NCBI GenBank assembly: GCA_015039315.1
Contig: WIDE01000242.1
Location: 1-11,432 of the forward strand
Origin: Clavulina sp. PMI_390
Taxonomy: Eukaryota; Basidiomycota; Agaricomycetes; Cantharellales; Hydnaceae
DNA: 11,432 nucleotides
Reading direction: 5' to 3'
Notes under the pieces: model-generated
Databases searched by the model: none
Told to the model about the DNA's origin: nothing
What the model saw: only the letters and a program-made list of their open reading frames with translations
Shown: one piece after another, positions 1 to 7,385 of the stretch
How positions within the stretch are numbered: position 1 is the first letter of the stretch
Layout: the number at the start of each line of letters is the position of its first letter
Program-made: the position numbers and the translations under genes

Positions 1-155
1 ACCCGCGTGGGTATTTCTGACTTATTTTTGCGAGTTCTCAATCTCGCCTATCTTTGCTCATCTTGTATCTTCTTGTTGTATTTGTACGTGCAACTTGATA
101 ATGTCAATAACTACGGGAAGTTGTAAATGGTTTCTGAAGTACGCGTGTGTTCATC

Positions 156-494
156 ATGTTATCTCTTTTCCTTGCATCCTTACTGGCTTCGCATCACCAA
201 AAGATAATAATTTACTCGTCTAACATCCTTTTCCACGCTCACTCATATTGCGCTCCTAGTAGACAACAACGCCCAGGTCTATCACTCAATTGCAGCCGGT
301 GGGAGAGTCACCGTGAGGTCCGTGCCTGGGGAAAGAAGTTCACATTCCTCAGTAGCTGTCGGCCTTGCTCAACAGCATCCAAACTCCTGTTGACTAGCAG
401 ATCTTCTGCTTACTGCGCGGTCATTATCAGCCCCACCCCCGTCACCAACAACTCTGGCAAGTCCTTGTTCACTTGCTCCGCCAAAAGAACTTGA
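156..494 (+). CDS. Doubtful small Cys-rich secreted-like ORF
   Basis: This is an open frame of 112 codons. It begins with a hydrophobic stretch (MLSLFLASLLAS) that resembles a signal peptide, and the remainder carries six cysteines and many serines. That combination is typical of small secreted fungal proteins. Against it, the same stretch is also largely open in frame +1 (211-579, with one TGA at 391), where the tail is proline-rich, and on the minus strand (369-629). At most one of these can be real. I recognise no family. It could be a shadow frame, or the region could hold the end of a spliced gene entering from the left edge. Confidence is low. Confidence 0.15.
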   Translation: MLSLFLASLLASHHQKIIIYSSNILFHAHSYCAPSRQQRPGLSLNCSRWESHREVRAWGKKFTFLSSCRPCSTASKLLLTSRSSAYCAVIISPTPVTNNSGKSLFTCSAKRT

Positions 495-673
495 TATTAC
501 AGACCCACAGGACCCTTTTGTGCTGCCCATTTCCCACCAGATGACACGTCTAGTAGATCGATTCCGCCGCTTTCCATAAATGGCGTGAGGGTGAGTAGTT
601 TGCATAGATCCTCCCCTCCTCCCCTTCAAAAAAAGAGGAAATTAAGCACCGTCCAACGGCGGCGGCGGCGACG

Positions 674-1221
674 ATGTCAAATGCAGTGGGCGCGCTGGTC
701 CCTGAAAACGCCGGTGGCAAGATCAATGAATCGGCGATGACGGGGAGCGCATTGTCAATGACCAGACGCCCGGAGCCGACGAGGGTCGCTTAACAGGTGA
801 CAGCAAATGGGCAAAATGTATGGGTACGATTGCAAGGTGGTAGTGTACAGATGTAGAATTGTAAGGGCATGTCTGGATGCGGCAACGGTCAAATCGTAAA
901 ACGCTATTACGATTCCGCTTCGGAGCTGAACACTCCGGGATTTTGCGGCCACATCAAGATGTCCTTTGCCAATGGAGAGGTCAAGATTGAGCTATATCAA
1001 GGCCCCATATTTATGAGCCCAAACCAGAAAAACAAAGAAATTGCGACCAAAATGCGCTGTCGAACGCAGCCAAACAAGCCATCACTGATATTCACAATGT
1101 TACCACAGTGACGGGCGAGGCACCGTTTTGGAAAGAGCTATTTCACACCCTGCAGGTGTTACCACTTCCCCCAGGGGGTGATAGCAACCCCCTCATTTTA
1201 GGTCAAATAACGTGTGAATGA
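674..1221 (+). pseudogene. Possible degenerate or frameshifted gene of unknown function
   Basis: Three open pieces read as if from one gene. An ATG at 674, after a GCG run (659-670), opens 39 codons to a TAA at 791. A second frame with ATG at 869 runs to about 1051 and includes MSGCGNGQIVKRYY and CGHIKMSFANGEVKIELYQG. From 1054 the protein-like reading continues in another frame (ALSNAAKQAITDIHNV, then TGEAPFWKELFHTLQ) to a TGA at 1219. The switch falls at a run of four A's (1049-1052), consistent with a one-base loss. The first two pieces share a frame and could be joined by an intron ending at the TAG at 854-856, but the available donor (GTCGCT at 785) is weak. I recognise no domain. It may be a decayed gene, a sequencing error in a real one, or chance. 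Confidence 0.25.
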
Positions 1222-1641
1222 CGATCGACCAACCTCAGATATTGCCGTTCTGATTTGCGCGTCATGAACGATGAGCACTCAAGCGCTGACTCTTTAAGCT
1301 ATGGTACATCACAGGTTCTTCGGTAGGTGTAAGATGAAAGAATTCTTAAGCTCATCTTAACCCGCCCCTCAAGCTCACAAGCTTAACGGCAAACCAAGTT
1401 GCTGATTGATCCCACCAATATGGCATCATGTACATTATAATGATGATCACAGTGATACAAGCTACATTGATACAAGAATCCGATCCTAGGTCTGTTTTGG
1501 TCAATCACTGACATGGTTGGCTCTGGTTGCTCTCAGGCTTGACTCTGCGGATCAAGGGGGGTGCTTGATAGCTACCACCCCTCCCCGTGCAGGGTTTATG
1601 GTCGGAAGCTCTCGGGCCGGTGGGAGGGGTGGTAACACCTG
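1153..1641. repeat. GC-rich inverted repeats
   Basis: CAGGTGTTACCAC at 1153-1165 recurs exactly as its reverse complement at 1629-1641. Inside, TACCACCCCTCCC at 1573-1585 pairs perfectly with GGGAGGGGTGGTA at 1622-1634, a 13-bp stem around 36 bases. The motif GGGGGTG...GATAGC...ACC also occurs twice in direct orientation (near 1174-1190 and 1556-1580). The span between the arms contains no convincing gene. This could be the trace of a small inverted-repeat element, but no target-site duplication was found, and the G/C-rich composition raises the chance of accidental matches. Confidence 0.4.
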
Positions 1642-1759
1642 GGAGGTGGAGGATAGCTATTTCCATCGTACAATCCTCATTAATTCGTAAATAAATGCTG
1701 TGATCCATTGGAAGAAAAACCACCCAATAATGGTCGAGAAACCCGCCTGATTATCTACG
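1222..1759. other. No gene seen; low-complexity intergenic DNA
   Basis: Apart from the inverted repeat, I see no coding region here. A minus-strand open frame at 1505-1723 has no recognisable motif and overlaps the G/C-rich stem, so I treat it as chance. A short direct repeat of TGATACAAG occurs at about 1453-1478. Confidence 0.5.
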
Positions 1760-1910
1760 AGATAGCCGCCAGCATTTATGGAGGGAAACTCGCCATATTT
1801 TGTGGCGGAAGTGGCAAAAATGCAGATGAAAAACCGTTAGGTTTGTGTCGCAGTTCATGCCATATTTGACGCAAAAATCCGCCAGAATCTTGGCTGAAAA
1901 ATCACCAAAT
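1760..1910 (+). repeat. Dispersed repeat, copy 1
   Basis: This stretch is rich in GGCGG/CCGCC and runs of A or T, and aligns by eye to 6008-6148 in the same orientation. Matching landmarks are CCGCC..CATTT, AAATGC followed by an A-run and GTTAG, ATATTTG..C.CAAA, CGCCA and finally GGCTGAAAA. The last block (1862-1905 against 6107-6148) is the best conserved. The two copies differ by several small gaps, so this is an old, diverged repeat. No coding capacity or obvious terminal repeats are visible. It may be a non-autonomous transposon remnant. A similar composition continues to about 1975 (GGCGGAAATCTCGCC). Confidence 0.5.
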
Positions 1911-2127
1911 GTGGCGCTTTTCATGGCTGTATTTTCTTGTTTATTTAGGCGGAAATCTCGCCGTTATCCGAGCCATAGTGCCTGTACTTCTCACCAACAT
2001 AATACATTGGCTCTCTGTAAGGACGTGAGGGCGCGAGAGCAATAGGATGAAGATTTGTAATATGAACAGACCAGAGCGAGTAGCTCTCATTGAAGTGAGT
2101 GATATGGTATTGTGCTTGGCGAGGCCA

Positions 2128-2243
2128 GCGGAAAATCCGCCGAAGGAGAAGTCACGGGAGAAGCCCGAAATGTGAGGCGAGAAACCGCTAGTCTGTCAGT
2201 GGAAAATCCACAATGAAGCCTGATCTGGCGGGTTTTCCGCCAG
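2128..2243. repeat. Cluster of three short hairpins
   Basis: Three small palindromes lie within 116 bases: GCGGAAAATCCGC at 2128-2140, GTGGAAAATCCAC at 2199-2211, and CTGGCGG...CCGCCAG at 2225-2243 with a 5-base loop. The first two share the core GGAAAATCC. Further right, GTCCTGG at 2314-2320 pairs with CCAGGAC at 2334-2340. No gene overlaps convincingly. The cluster may belong to the same GGCGG/CCGCC-rich repeat family as 1760-1910, but I could not establish a base-by-base alignment. Confidence 0.45.
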
Positions 2244-2343
2244 GATTCCCCCAATAGTGGTAGTCCTGGTGCATATAACAGGGATCCCCAGGGTTTTCCG
2301 GGCACTCCCAAGAGTCCTGGATTTTGGCTCGAACCAGGACAGC

Positions 2344-2915
2344 CGTGGTAGCCCCAGAAATCCCCTGCCGCAGGCTTTTGATTCTGATTCTGCTTCCGGT
2401 GCCGCGCCATATCAATTGCTCCAGACCAAGCACCGCGTACCTCGTTGTTAGAAGGACGGCATCTGGACGGTTGCGACGCATACAGAGCCTGAAGGCCTTG
2501 TGTAGCGTATATATCGGATACAGTATCTGTCGCATCATAAGCGAGGGCTAGTTAAGGAACGATCAGTAATTATACGTTGCTTGATCATGTCGGGGGTAAT
2601 TAGCATGCTGCGGCACTGGAAGAAGCTGATGTTCCGTCGCATCCCTTTCGAGCGCAGCTCAGAGTCTTGATTTCCTTCCATTTAGGCTGAGGGCCGGCAA
2701 GCTTTCGAAGAGTTCCATGAAGTAGTGTGGCTTTTGACATGTTATAATAATAAAGAATACCACAAAGAATGTCTTTTTGTAGAGTATGCGTATACAACTT
2801 GAGGAGGAAGCAGGGAAAACAACTCGTTTTCCGTTGTTGGCGTGCGTGACTGAATAGGCGAGCCTCGATCGATCGAAAGTATATTGAACATGGCGTGACG
2901 CCGCACCGTGCGGAG
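2344..2915. other. No gene seen
   Basis: Several overlapping open frames on both strands run through here, all short, without domain motifs and mutually exclusive. A short GATTCT repeat at about 2378-2392 is the complement of the microsatellite unit at 2916. I find no promoter or RNA gene that I would defend. Confidence 0.5.
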
Positions 2916-2943
2916 TCAGAATCAAAATCAGAATCAGAATCAA
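2916..2943 (+). repeat. TCAGAA hexanucleotide microsatellite
   Basis: About four and a half units of TCAGAA, one imperfect, lie immediately left of the inverted-ended element. In one frame they encode alternating Asn-Gln, which extends a plus-strand open frame (2908-3294) that runs through the element and is therefore unlikely to be a gene. Confidence 0.8.
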
Positions 2944-2948
2944 TTTCG

Positions 2949-3290
2949 TGCAGCAGGGATGTCCTGGGTGCCAGTGTTATGGATCGATTGTCTAATCACT
3001 AATGACTCATCATATTCTCATCACTCGTTGTACCATTCCGGTCTACCCGCTCAGTTTTCCTTTGATTTTGATCAGTGTACTATAAATAATTGTAGCTCAC
3101 AGTCCTTACGACTGCGTGGAATCAACTCTTGTCGTTCAACCTCCCTAATTCTTGCCTCGCATGTCTCTCTCTCGCCTCTAATCCGCTTGGTTTCCGTCCT
3201 GCTGAGCTCGATAGTCAAGTCAAATTCCGTTTCTCGTCGGCTCCGCCTCTTTCCGATCCGGGCTCATAACACCCAGGACATCCTTACTTG
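2949..3290. mobile_element. Solo-LTR-like or MITE-like element with inverted ends
   Basis: GGATGTCCTGGGTG at 2957-2970 recurs as an exact reverse complement at 3270-3283. Just inside, TGTTATG at 2975-2981 pairs with CATAACA at 3265-3271, followed on both sides by GATCG-like sequence. The right end reads CGGGCTCATAACA; the left lacks the matching AGCCCG and has a 6-base TGCCAG insertion. A TATA box (TATAAATA, 3081-3088) lies near the middle, followed by pyrimidine-rich sequence, as in a retrotransposon LTR promoter. The length of about 330 bp and the TG...CA ends suit a solo LTR; the long inverted termini would also suit a MITE. No clean target-site duplication was found. An open frame of about 128 codons crosses the element and is probably not a gene. 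Confidence 0.5.
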
Positions 3291-3394
3291 GTAACTCATA
3301 TCTATTGAGTTCCAAAGAATTTCGTTTCAAAAATTAAACAGATCGATTTAAAATTCCAGAATCAAGTATGTATCAAGATAGAGGGCTGAATGTG

Positions 3395-3972
3395 TCAATA
3401 TAGCTTGCCAATAAGAGCCTGGTCATCAAGGGTGTACGATGAAACTTGTGACAAAGTGTCATCCGCCACAGTAAAATTCCGCTCTTGGGAACTTCGAAGC
3501 AAGCCAAGCAGCTTTGACTGTTCCAAGTACCTGGAGCGCGACGATTCAAATTTGATGAAGGAATAAGCATTGAGTAGCCGGACAGGGCACGGAGCCCTCA
3601 GCACCATCACCGGAAACACTCATTGCGATGCTCCTTGATCTCAAATCGTCTGAAGAATGAACGTCCGTAGTATTTTGAGTTTATATATATATATTCGTCT
3701 CGTCTTTGGTAGCAAAAAGAGGCGTCTAAGAAGTTCCTAACCAAGAATCCACACCGTAAGCTTCCGGTGGGGTAGACTCTTGCAAACTGCACGTCCAAAG
3801 ATAAGAGCATCAGGCAGTTGACCTTGCGTCCAACAGAACTATGGACTGCAAGCTCAAAATAACACGCAGGGGTTGTGTAAAACTTGAGTGATATCCAGTG
3901 CCTTGAGGGAAAGGTCTGGCCATCAATGATGGATCTGATAATGCCATCAAAGTTGAATAGCATCGGCGTCAA
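3395..3972 (-). other. Weak coding-like frames, minus strand
   Basis: Two overlapping minus-strand frames follow one another. The first runs from an ATG near 3966-3972 to a stop at about 3607 (121 codons, starting near MLFNFDGIIRSIIDG). The second covers 3619-3395 (70 codons from its first ATG, ending SSYTLDDQALIGKLY). Residue composition is plausible for protein, but no domain is recognised. The junction offers possible splice sites (TTCTTCAG near 3652) without a convincing donor. A (TA) run at about 3680-3694 interrupts the first frame's sense. It may be a decayed gene or chance. Confidence 0.2.
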
Positions 3973-4128
3973 TCTCTTGCGCTAAGTTAAAGCCGCATGG
4001 TGTAGACTATAAATTTGAGCGGCAAAAATCTCTCACTGAGATCCCAGCTCAGACAAAAGCATTACTCCTTCTCGAATGCACCAGCACCTCATAGCAAGGC
4101 TTCCGTGAGGCAGCTGTAGACCGCCGGA

Positions 4129-4136
4129 TATAAATA
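4129..4136 (+). promoter_or_regulatory. TATA box of kinase gene A
   Basis: TATAAATA lies 174 bases before the proposed start codon at 4310. Gene B has TATAAAG at a similar distance from its start, which supports both. A second TATAAAT at 4008-4014 is an alternative. Confidence 0.5.
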
Positions 4137-4223
4137 CAGCAGGGTAGTTTGTACATATCTCTCAGCGTTGGATTGAAGTCGATCACCTACCACTGCTCTC
4201 TTGGAGTCTGAAACTCTTGACAA

Positions 4224-4340
4224 ATGTTCGCCCTTATATTGCTCGTTATGTTGTTGGATAGGTTAGGTCTAATGAATTCTGTCCCAATCCATCGCCTTGA
4301 TGCAGAAGTATGGTTGAACCGTCAATCAAGCCTTCCCTGA
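4224..4340 (+). other. Upstream ORF overlapping the start of gene A
   Basis: An ATG at 4224 opens 38 codons, beginning MFALILLVMLLDRLGL, and ends at 4340, 31 bases inside gene A in a different frame. If the transcript begins near the TATA box, scanning ribosomes would meet this ATG first. Alternatively a 5' intron ending at TGCAG (4301-4305), with a CTAAT branch site at about 4269 and a donor at 4245 or 4250, would remove or shorten it. With the donor at 4250 the upstream ATG would even join gene A in frame and add a short hydrophobic N-terminus. Confidence 0.3.
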
Positions 4341-6049
4341 CGAGTGTCGAGGCAGTCGACGAGGATCCAAATACTTCACAGACCCTGCCAGCTGACCCCT
4401 CGTTTGCTGCGCGATTCGCGGAAGTTTTGAGGCAACTGCTCCGACGGACGGCAAATTCACCTCCTAAACCCAAGGTACAGTTACATATATTCCATCTGAC
4501 AACTATGAGACAAGGCTCCGCTCACACTCATCTCAGGCAATTTCCTCAATTCACTCTGTGTTACAGGTGAGGCTTCCTAAAACTTTGATAATGATTTGTA
4601 TACTAGAGTCACTAATTTGGATTCTTAGGCGCCCAAACCTACCAAGTCTCCTGATAGTCCACCGGAGATGCCCTCTGAGATACGGAAAAGGCTGATGATA
4701 GCCGCAGAAGCTGATCTTTGTAGCCTCCCTCCAGAGGATCAGGAAAATCTCCTTGATCGTATTCATCAGGTGGATTAGATGATTTCATGACATGGTGGCA
4801 CTAAAACCCATCATCTATGTACAGGATGTTGAAGCCTGCCCGAATTCCAACGAGCGTGTTCAAGCTCTGAAGTGCTTACAAGACTTCTGCTACTACTTCA
4901 ACTCTCCTCCGCCATCATTTTACCACTCTGAGGTCACATTCGACAGAAAGGATCGCTTAGGACGTGGAGGTGAAGCCATTGCCTATACTGGCACGATGCC
5001 TGAGAGTAAGGTTGTTGTAATCCGGGAAATGTTTGTAACGGTTGATGAGCGGACAGGATCTCGCGCGAACGAAATTGCTAAAGTAAGCATCCTTGCTCAC
5101 TTCAAGGCCAATTTTCTGCGGCTCACAACCTGGATTAGGTTGTGCATCGTGAATCCATCACACATTCACTGTTGAAACATGAAAACATCCTTCCGTTTGA
5201 GGGTCTCTACAACGAGTCATCCAGTTTTCCCCCCCTAACAATTGTACCATATGTTGAAGGTGGTTCACTTGACAAGTTCTTCACTACCGGGAACTCACTT
5301 GATGCTAAAAAAGTTGAAACCATTGTAAGTAGCTGCTGAATTTCTGCAGGGTCTTCTCAGCCTCATTGTGCCCTCTAATTGCCAAAAAAAAAAGCTTTTG
5401 GGCATAACTAAAGGCATCTGCTACTTGCATTCTCTCCATCCGCCTGTGGTACATGGAGACCTTCATCCTGTGAGCATACAATTCAGACTTATCCTTTGTT
5501 TGCTTACTTTTGTGGTCTATCACATGAAAGGGAAATGTGCTGCTTGGCGGCAATAGTAAGCCACTTTTATGTGACTTTGGGCTTAGTCGTATTATCCATG
5601 AAGTCACTCGAACACGGACACGGCGCCAAACTGGTGGTGTTACTCGATTTTTGGCTCCAGAACTCACTGATTGCCCCGAGGCCGACTTCCGTACCTCACA
5701 ACAAAGCGATGTATTCTCCCTCGCCATGCTGTCTCTTTATACATGGTCCGGTAAAAGACCGTTTGTTGAGCTGGAGCATGAATGGAAAGTCTCTGCTGCG
5801 CTATCTATGGGTCAGAGACCAAGGCAACCGACGGACCCTCTGATTCATGCTTACCTTCCGCAAGGGATGGGAGCAGCATTCTGGAGCCAGCTTGAGAAGA
5901 TGTGGGCACAAGATCCTGCGCACCGTCCAGCGAGCCAGATGGTGCTGGAGTGCTTTGAAAAGTTATTCGCAGGAGAGGCACCAGTAATCACACTGCGATC
6001 CCAAAGATGGCAAAAATTCCGCCGTCATTTGAAACCACTTGCCACCTGA
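4310..6049 (+). CDS. Divergent TKL-like protein kinase, gene A
   Basis: Exons read by eye: 4310-4474, 4537-4566 (uncertain 30-base exon), 4629-4769, 4825-5082, 5139-5324, 5395-5469, 5531-6049. This gives 457 residues, or 447 without the small exon; all introns are phase 0. An in-frame TGA lies 10 bases before the ATG. Residues 1-112 are a variable basic/proline-rich leader; LQDFCYYFNSPPPSFY (130-145) precedes the kinase domain. Visible kinase motifs are the glycine loop GRGGEAIAY (158-166), Arg179 where the beta3 Lys is expected, alphaC Glu203, catalytic loop HGDLHPGNVL (280-289), DFG (300-302), APE (327-329), alphaF SDVFS with Asp345, and alphaI Arg417. HRD has become HGD and the loop Lys is His, so it may be a weak kinase or a pseudokinase. 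Substrate and pathway are unknown; the protein is probably cytosolic. The last 20 or so residues fall in a dispersed repeat. It is a tandem paralog of gene B. Confidence 0.85.
4475..4628 (+). other. Composite first intron of gene A (AG|GT junction at 4566/4567)
   Basis: Between two exons conserved in gene B lies 154 bases with an acceptor directly abutting a donor (TTACAG|GTGAGG). The right part, 4567-4628, is a complete 62-base intron with a CTAAT branch site near 4611 and a TTAG end. The left part can end at 4536 (TCTCAG, branch CTGAC at 4496), leaving a 30-base in-frame exon of ten codons, or at 4566, leaving no exon. Gene B has the same abutting arrangement but no possible in-frame exon. 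Confidence 0.55.
5325..5394 (+). other. Gene A intron with A-run acceptor
   Basis: The exon joint is fixed by alignment to gene B (ETI then LLGITKG against QSI then LRGVIQG). The intron starts GTAAGT and ends in ten A's followed by AG-C, with a CTAAT branch site about 15 bases upstream. The usual pyrimidine tract is missing. The counterpart intron in gene B (8375-8440) ends with seven A's before its G. Confidence 0.7.
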
Positions 6050-6148
6050 AATTATGGTGTAAATGCTGACAAAAAGTGGCGTTAGCTGGTGAGTGGGATT
6101 CCCTCTATATTTGTCACAAATACGCCAACTTAATGGCTGAAAATCCGC
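6008..6148 (+). repeat. Dispersed repeat, copy 2, overlapping gene A 3' end
   Basis: This aligns with 1760-1910 in the same orientation, most clearly over 6107-6148. The left boundary lies near 6008-6013, inside the last exon of gene A. The final codons of gene A (about 6013-6049) and its stop therefore come from repeat sequence. Genes A and B stop resembling each other just before this point, after the shared FAGEA. Confidence 0.45.
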
Positions 6149-6169
6149 AATTGCAGAAGCAGGATTACT

Positions 6170-6175
6170 AATAAA
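6170..6175 (+). terminator. Possible polyadenylation signal of gene A
   Basis: AATAAA lies 121 bases past the stop codon of gene A, a normal distance for a fungal 3' UTR. Fungal signals are loose, so this is only suggestive. No equally clear signal was seen after gene B. Confidence 0.3.
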
Positions 6176-6254
6176 CAGCTCAGAGGAATCTCTTCCAGTG
6201 TTTATGGTTATTTTCTCCATTTTCCAAGCCGTTAAATAAGATGCATTGGAAATA

Positions 6255-6284
6255 TTAGCTACTACGGCTACTATTACTACTGCT
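6255..6284 (+). repeat. CTA/ACT trinucleotide-rich tract
   Basis: An imperfect run of CTA/ACT triplets lies just left of the kinase remnant. It is a simple sequence repeat with no evident function. Confidence 0.6.
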
Positions 6285-6298
6285 GGGACTGAAAGTGA

Positions 6299-6466
6299 CA
6301 TATCATCGTAGTACTGTCAGCAGAAAATCTCTGCACCAGCGCGGAGAGCGATATCTTCTCTCTGGCCGTGGTTCTTTTCCATCGGCGAACGGATCGGACC
6401 CCATTCGATTTCCATACCAACTGGTAGGCAGCTCGGTACAGTGAAGAAGGCCCCCGCGATGTTCGA
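6299..6466 (+). pseudogene. Kinase remnant, third member of the array
   Basis: The plus-strand frame from 6299 reads LSAENLCTSAESDIFSLAVV, continues LFHRRTDRTPFDFHTNW, meets a TAG at 6425-6427, then reads AARYSEEGPRDVR to a TAA at 6467. This matches subdomain IX of the two neighbouring kinases without gaps: FRTSQQSDVFSLAML...GKRPF in gene A and FRTTPASDIYSLSML...GSKPF in gene B. It includes the invariant alphaF Asp. The part after the stop resembles their EWKVSAALSMGQRPRQP with small losses. There is no catalytic loop, DFG or APE upstream within reach, so only about 55 codons of a former kinase gene survive. Its own signature (SDIFSLAVVLF) differs enough that it may come from a different paralog rather than from a recent copy of A or B. 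Confidence 0.7.
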
Positions 6467-6469
6467 TAA

Positions 6470-7230
6470 TCCGATTTTCTTATCAATATAATCAAACGAC
6501 ATCGTGAAAACTCCCAAAAACAGCGTGGGCAGAGAAGCTTGCGTTCTGCCCCTTGGGCAGCGCGACCTTGCCAAAGGGTGGATGGGATCTTTGGCCCCGC
6601 GCTCTATCTTGACACAATATCGTAAATATCGTAAATTTAAGCCCATAGTCGCAACTGACATTGGTACACCTAATATCGGAGCTCGGGGAGGGGTGTTGGG
6701 GGGTCCGGAATGAGTAAAACCTCAAGTCAATAGGCATCACAAACATCACTCTGTGTCTGACAGCAACGGGCTTTTTCCAATTTTCTGCTCAGAATACTGA
6801 TTCCGATCTGAAAGGAGTTGGGCAAGAATACATCGTGACAGTACTTCTCAGCAGGATCGAGGTTTTTTTTAGAGACAGATCATCCTGTCTCATGAAATCG
6901 TTGCCACCCTAGGCCTCTGGGATGGGACTTCGGAACCCATCAAGTTTATCAAACGGTAGGGTATACGCCATGTCTAAGCGACGTGGAGCTCCTTGAATGA
7001 GCTCCTGTTTCCCTGAGTCTCCATCAGACAAATATTTCTGATCGCCCACAATTGAACGACTTTACATCCCACGGCACACTTTGCAAATCAAGGCACCAGT
7101 GCCTGCCTCGCTGCAAGTGATCGTTCATCAACATGCCTTTGCCTCAAGGTCTACAATACCTTCTAGGCCTTCACTGCAGCCGAACCCTCGAGGGGGCCTT
7201 TCCAGGTTTGTGCTGCAGGCCTTACCAGCT
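6470..7230. other. No confident gene; decayed intergenic DNA
   Basis: An open frame at 6504-6713 (GTG start, containing ILTQYRKYRKFKPIV over a doubled ATATCGTAA) and a start-less open frame at 6716-6910 (containing DSDLKGVGQEYIVTVLL) look somewhat coding-like, but show no domain. An ATG frame at 7133-7360 overlaps the TATA box of gene B and is out of frame with it. These could be further debris of the array. An eight-T run sits at about 6863. Confidence 0.35.
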
Positions 7231-7237
7231 TATAAAG
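7231..7237 (+). promoter_or_regulatory. TATA box of kinase gene B
   Basis: TATAAAG lies 149 bases before the start codon at 7386, close to the arrangement in gene A. A two-codon upstream ORF (ATG TGG TAA at 7251) lies in the presumed leader. CTTACAG at 7374-7380, five bases before the ATG, could be the acceptor of a leader intron. Confidence 0.45.
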
Positions 7238-7385
7238 AGTATCAGGGCCACATGTGGTAACCTACCCCTCGCAACCAACAGCGGACAATATCTCACAGCA
7301 TTATTAGGTCTTGCCCATCTGAAGACTTCTCAACGTCAGTCCCGCTATTTATTGTCTTGAAACCATCAGTAAAACTTACAGTTCC

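Noticed and set aside
2087..2538. Two minus-strand open frames (107 and 116 codons)
   Set aside because: They overlap each other in different frames across hairpin-rich repeat DNA, and neither has a domain.
2908..3294. 128-codon plus-strand open frame starting with an Asn-Gln repeat
   Set aside because: It begins in a microsatellite and runs through the inverted-ended element, including its TATA box and terminus. It has no domain.
3655..3700. TA run considered as an origin or promoter signal
   Set aside because: It is a plain dinucleotide tract with no consistent downstream gene on either strand.
4246..4473. 75-codon minus-strand open frame
   Set aside because: It is opposite exon 1 of gene A and has no motif.
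5305..5727. 140-codon minus-strand open frame
   Set aside because: It lies opposite conserved kinase exons and introns of gene A and is a shadow.
6277..6749. Three minus-strand open frames of 72-114 codons
   Set aside because: The left part is opposite the kinase remnant, which has motif support on the plus strand; the rest shows no recognisable motif.
7133..7360. 75-codon ATG frame just before gene B, considered as an N-terminal exon
   Set aside because: It contains the probable TATA box of gene B, is out of frame, and has no counterpart upstream of gene A.
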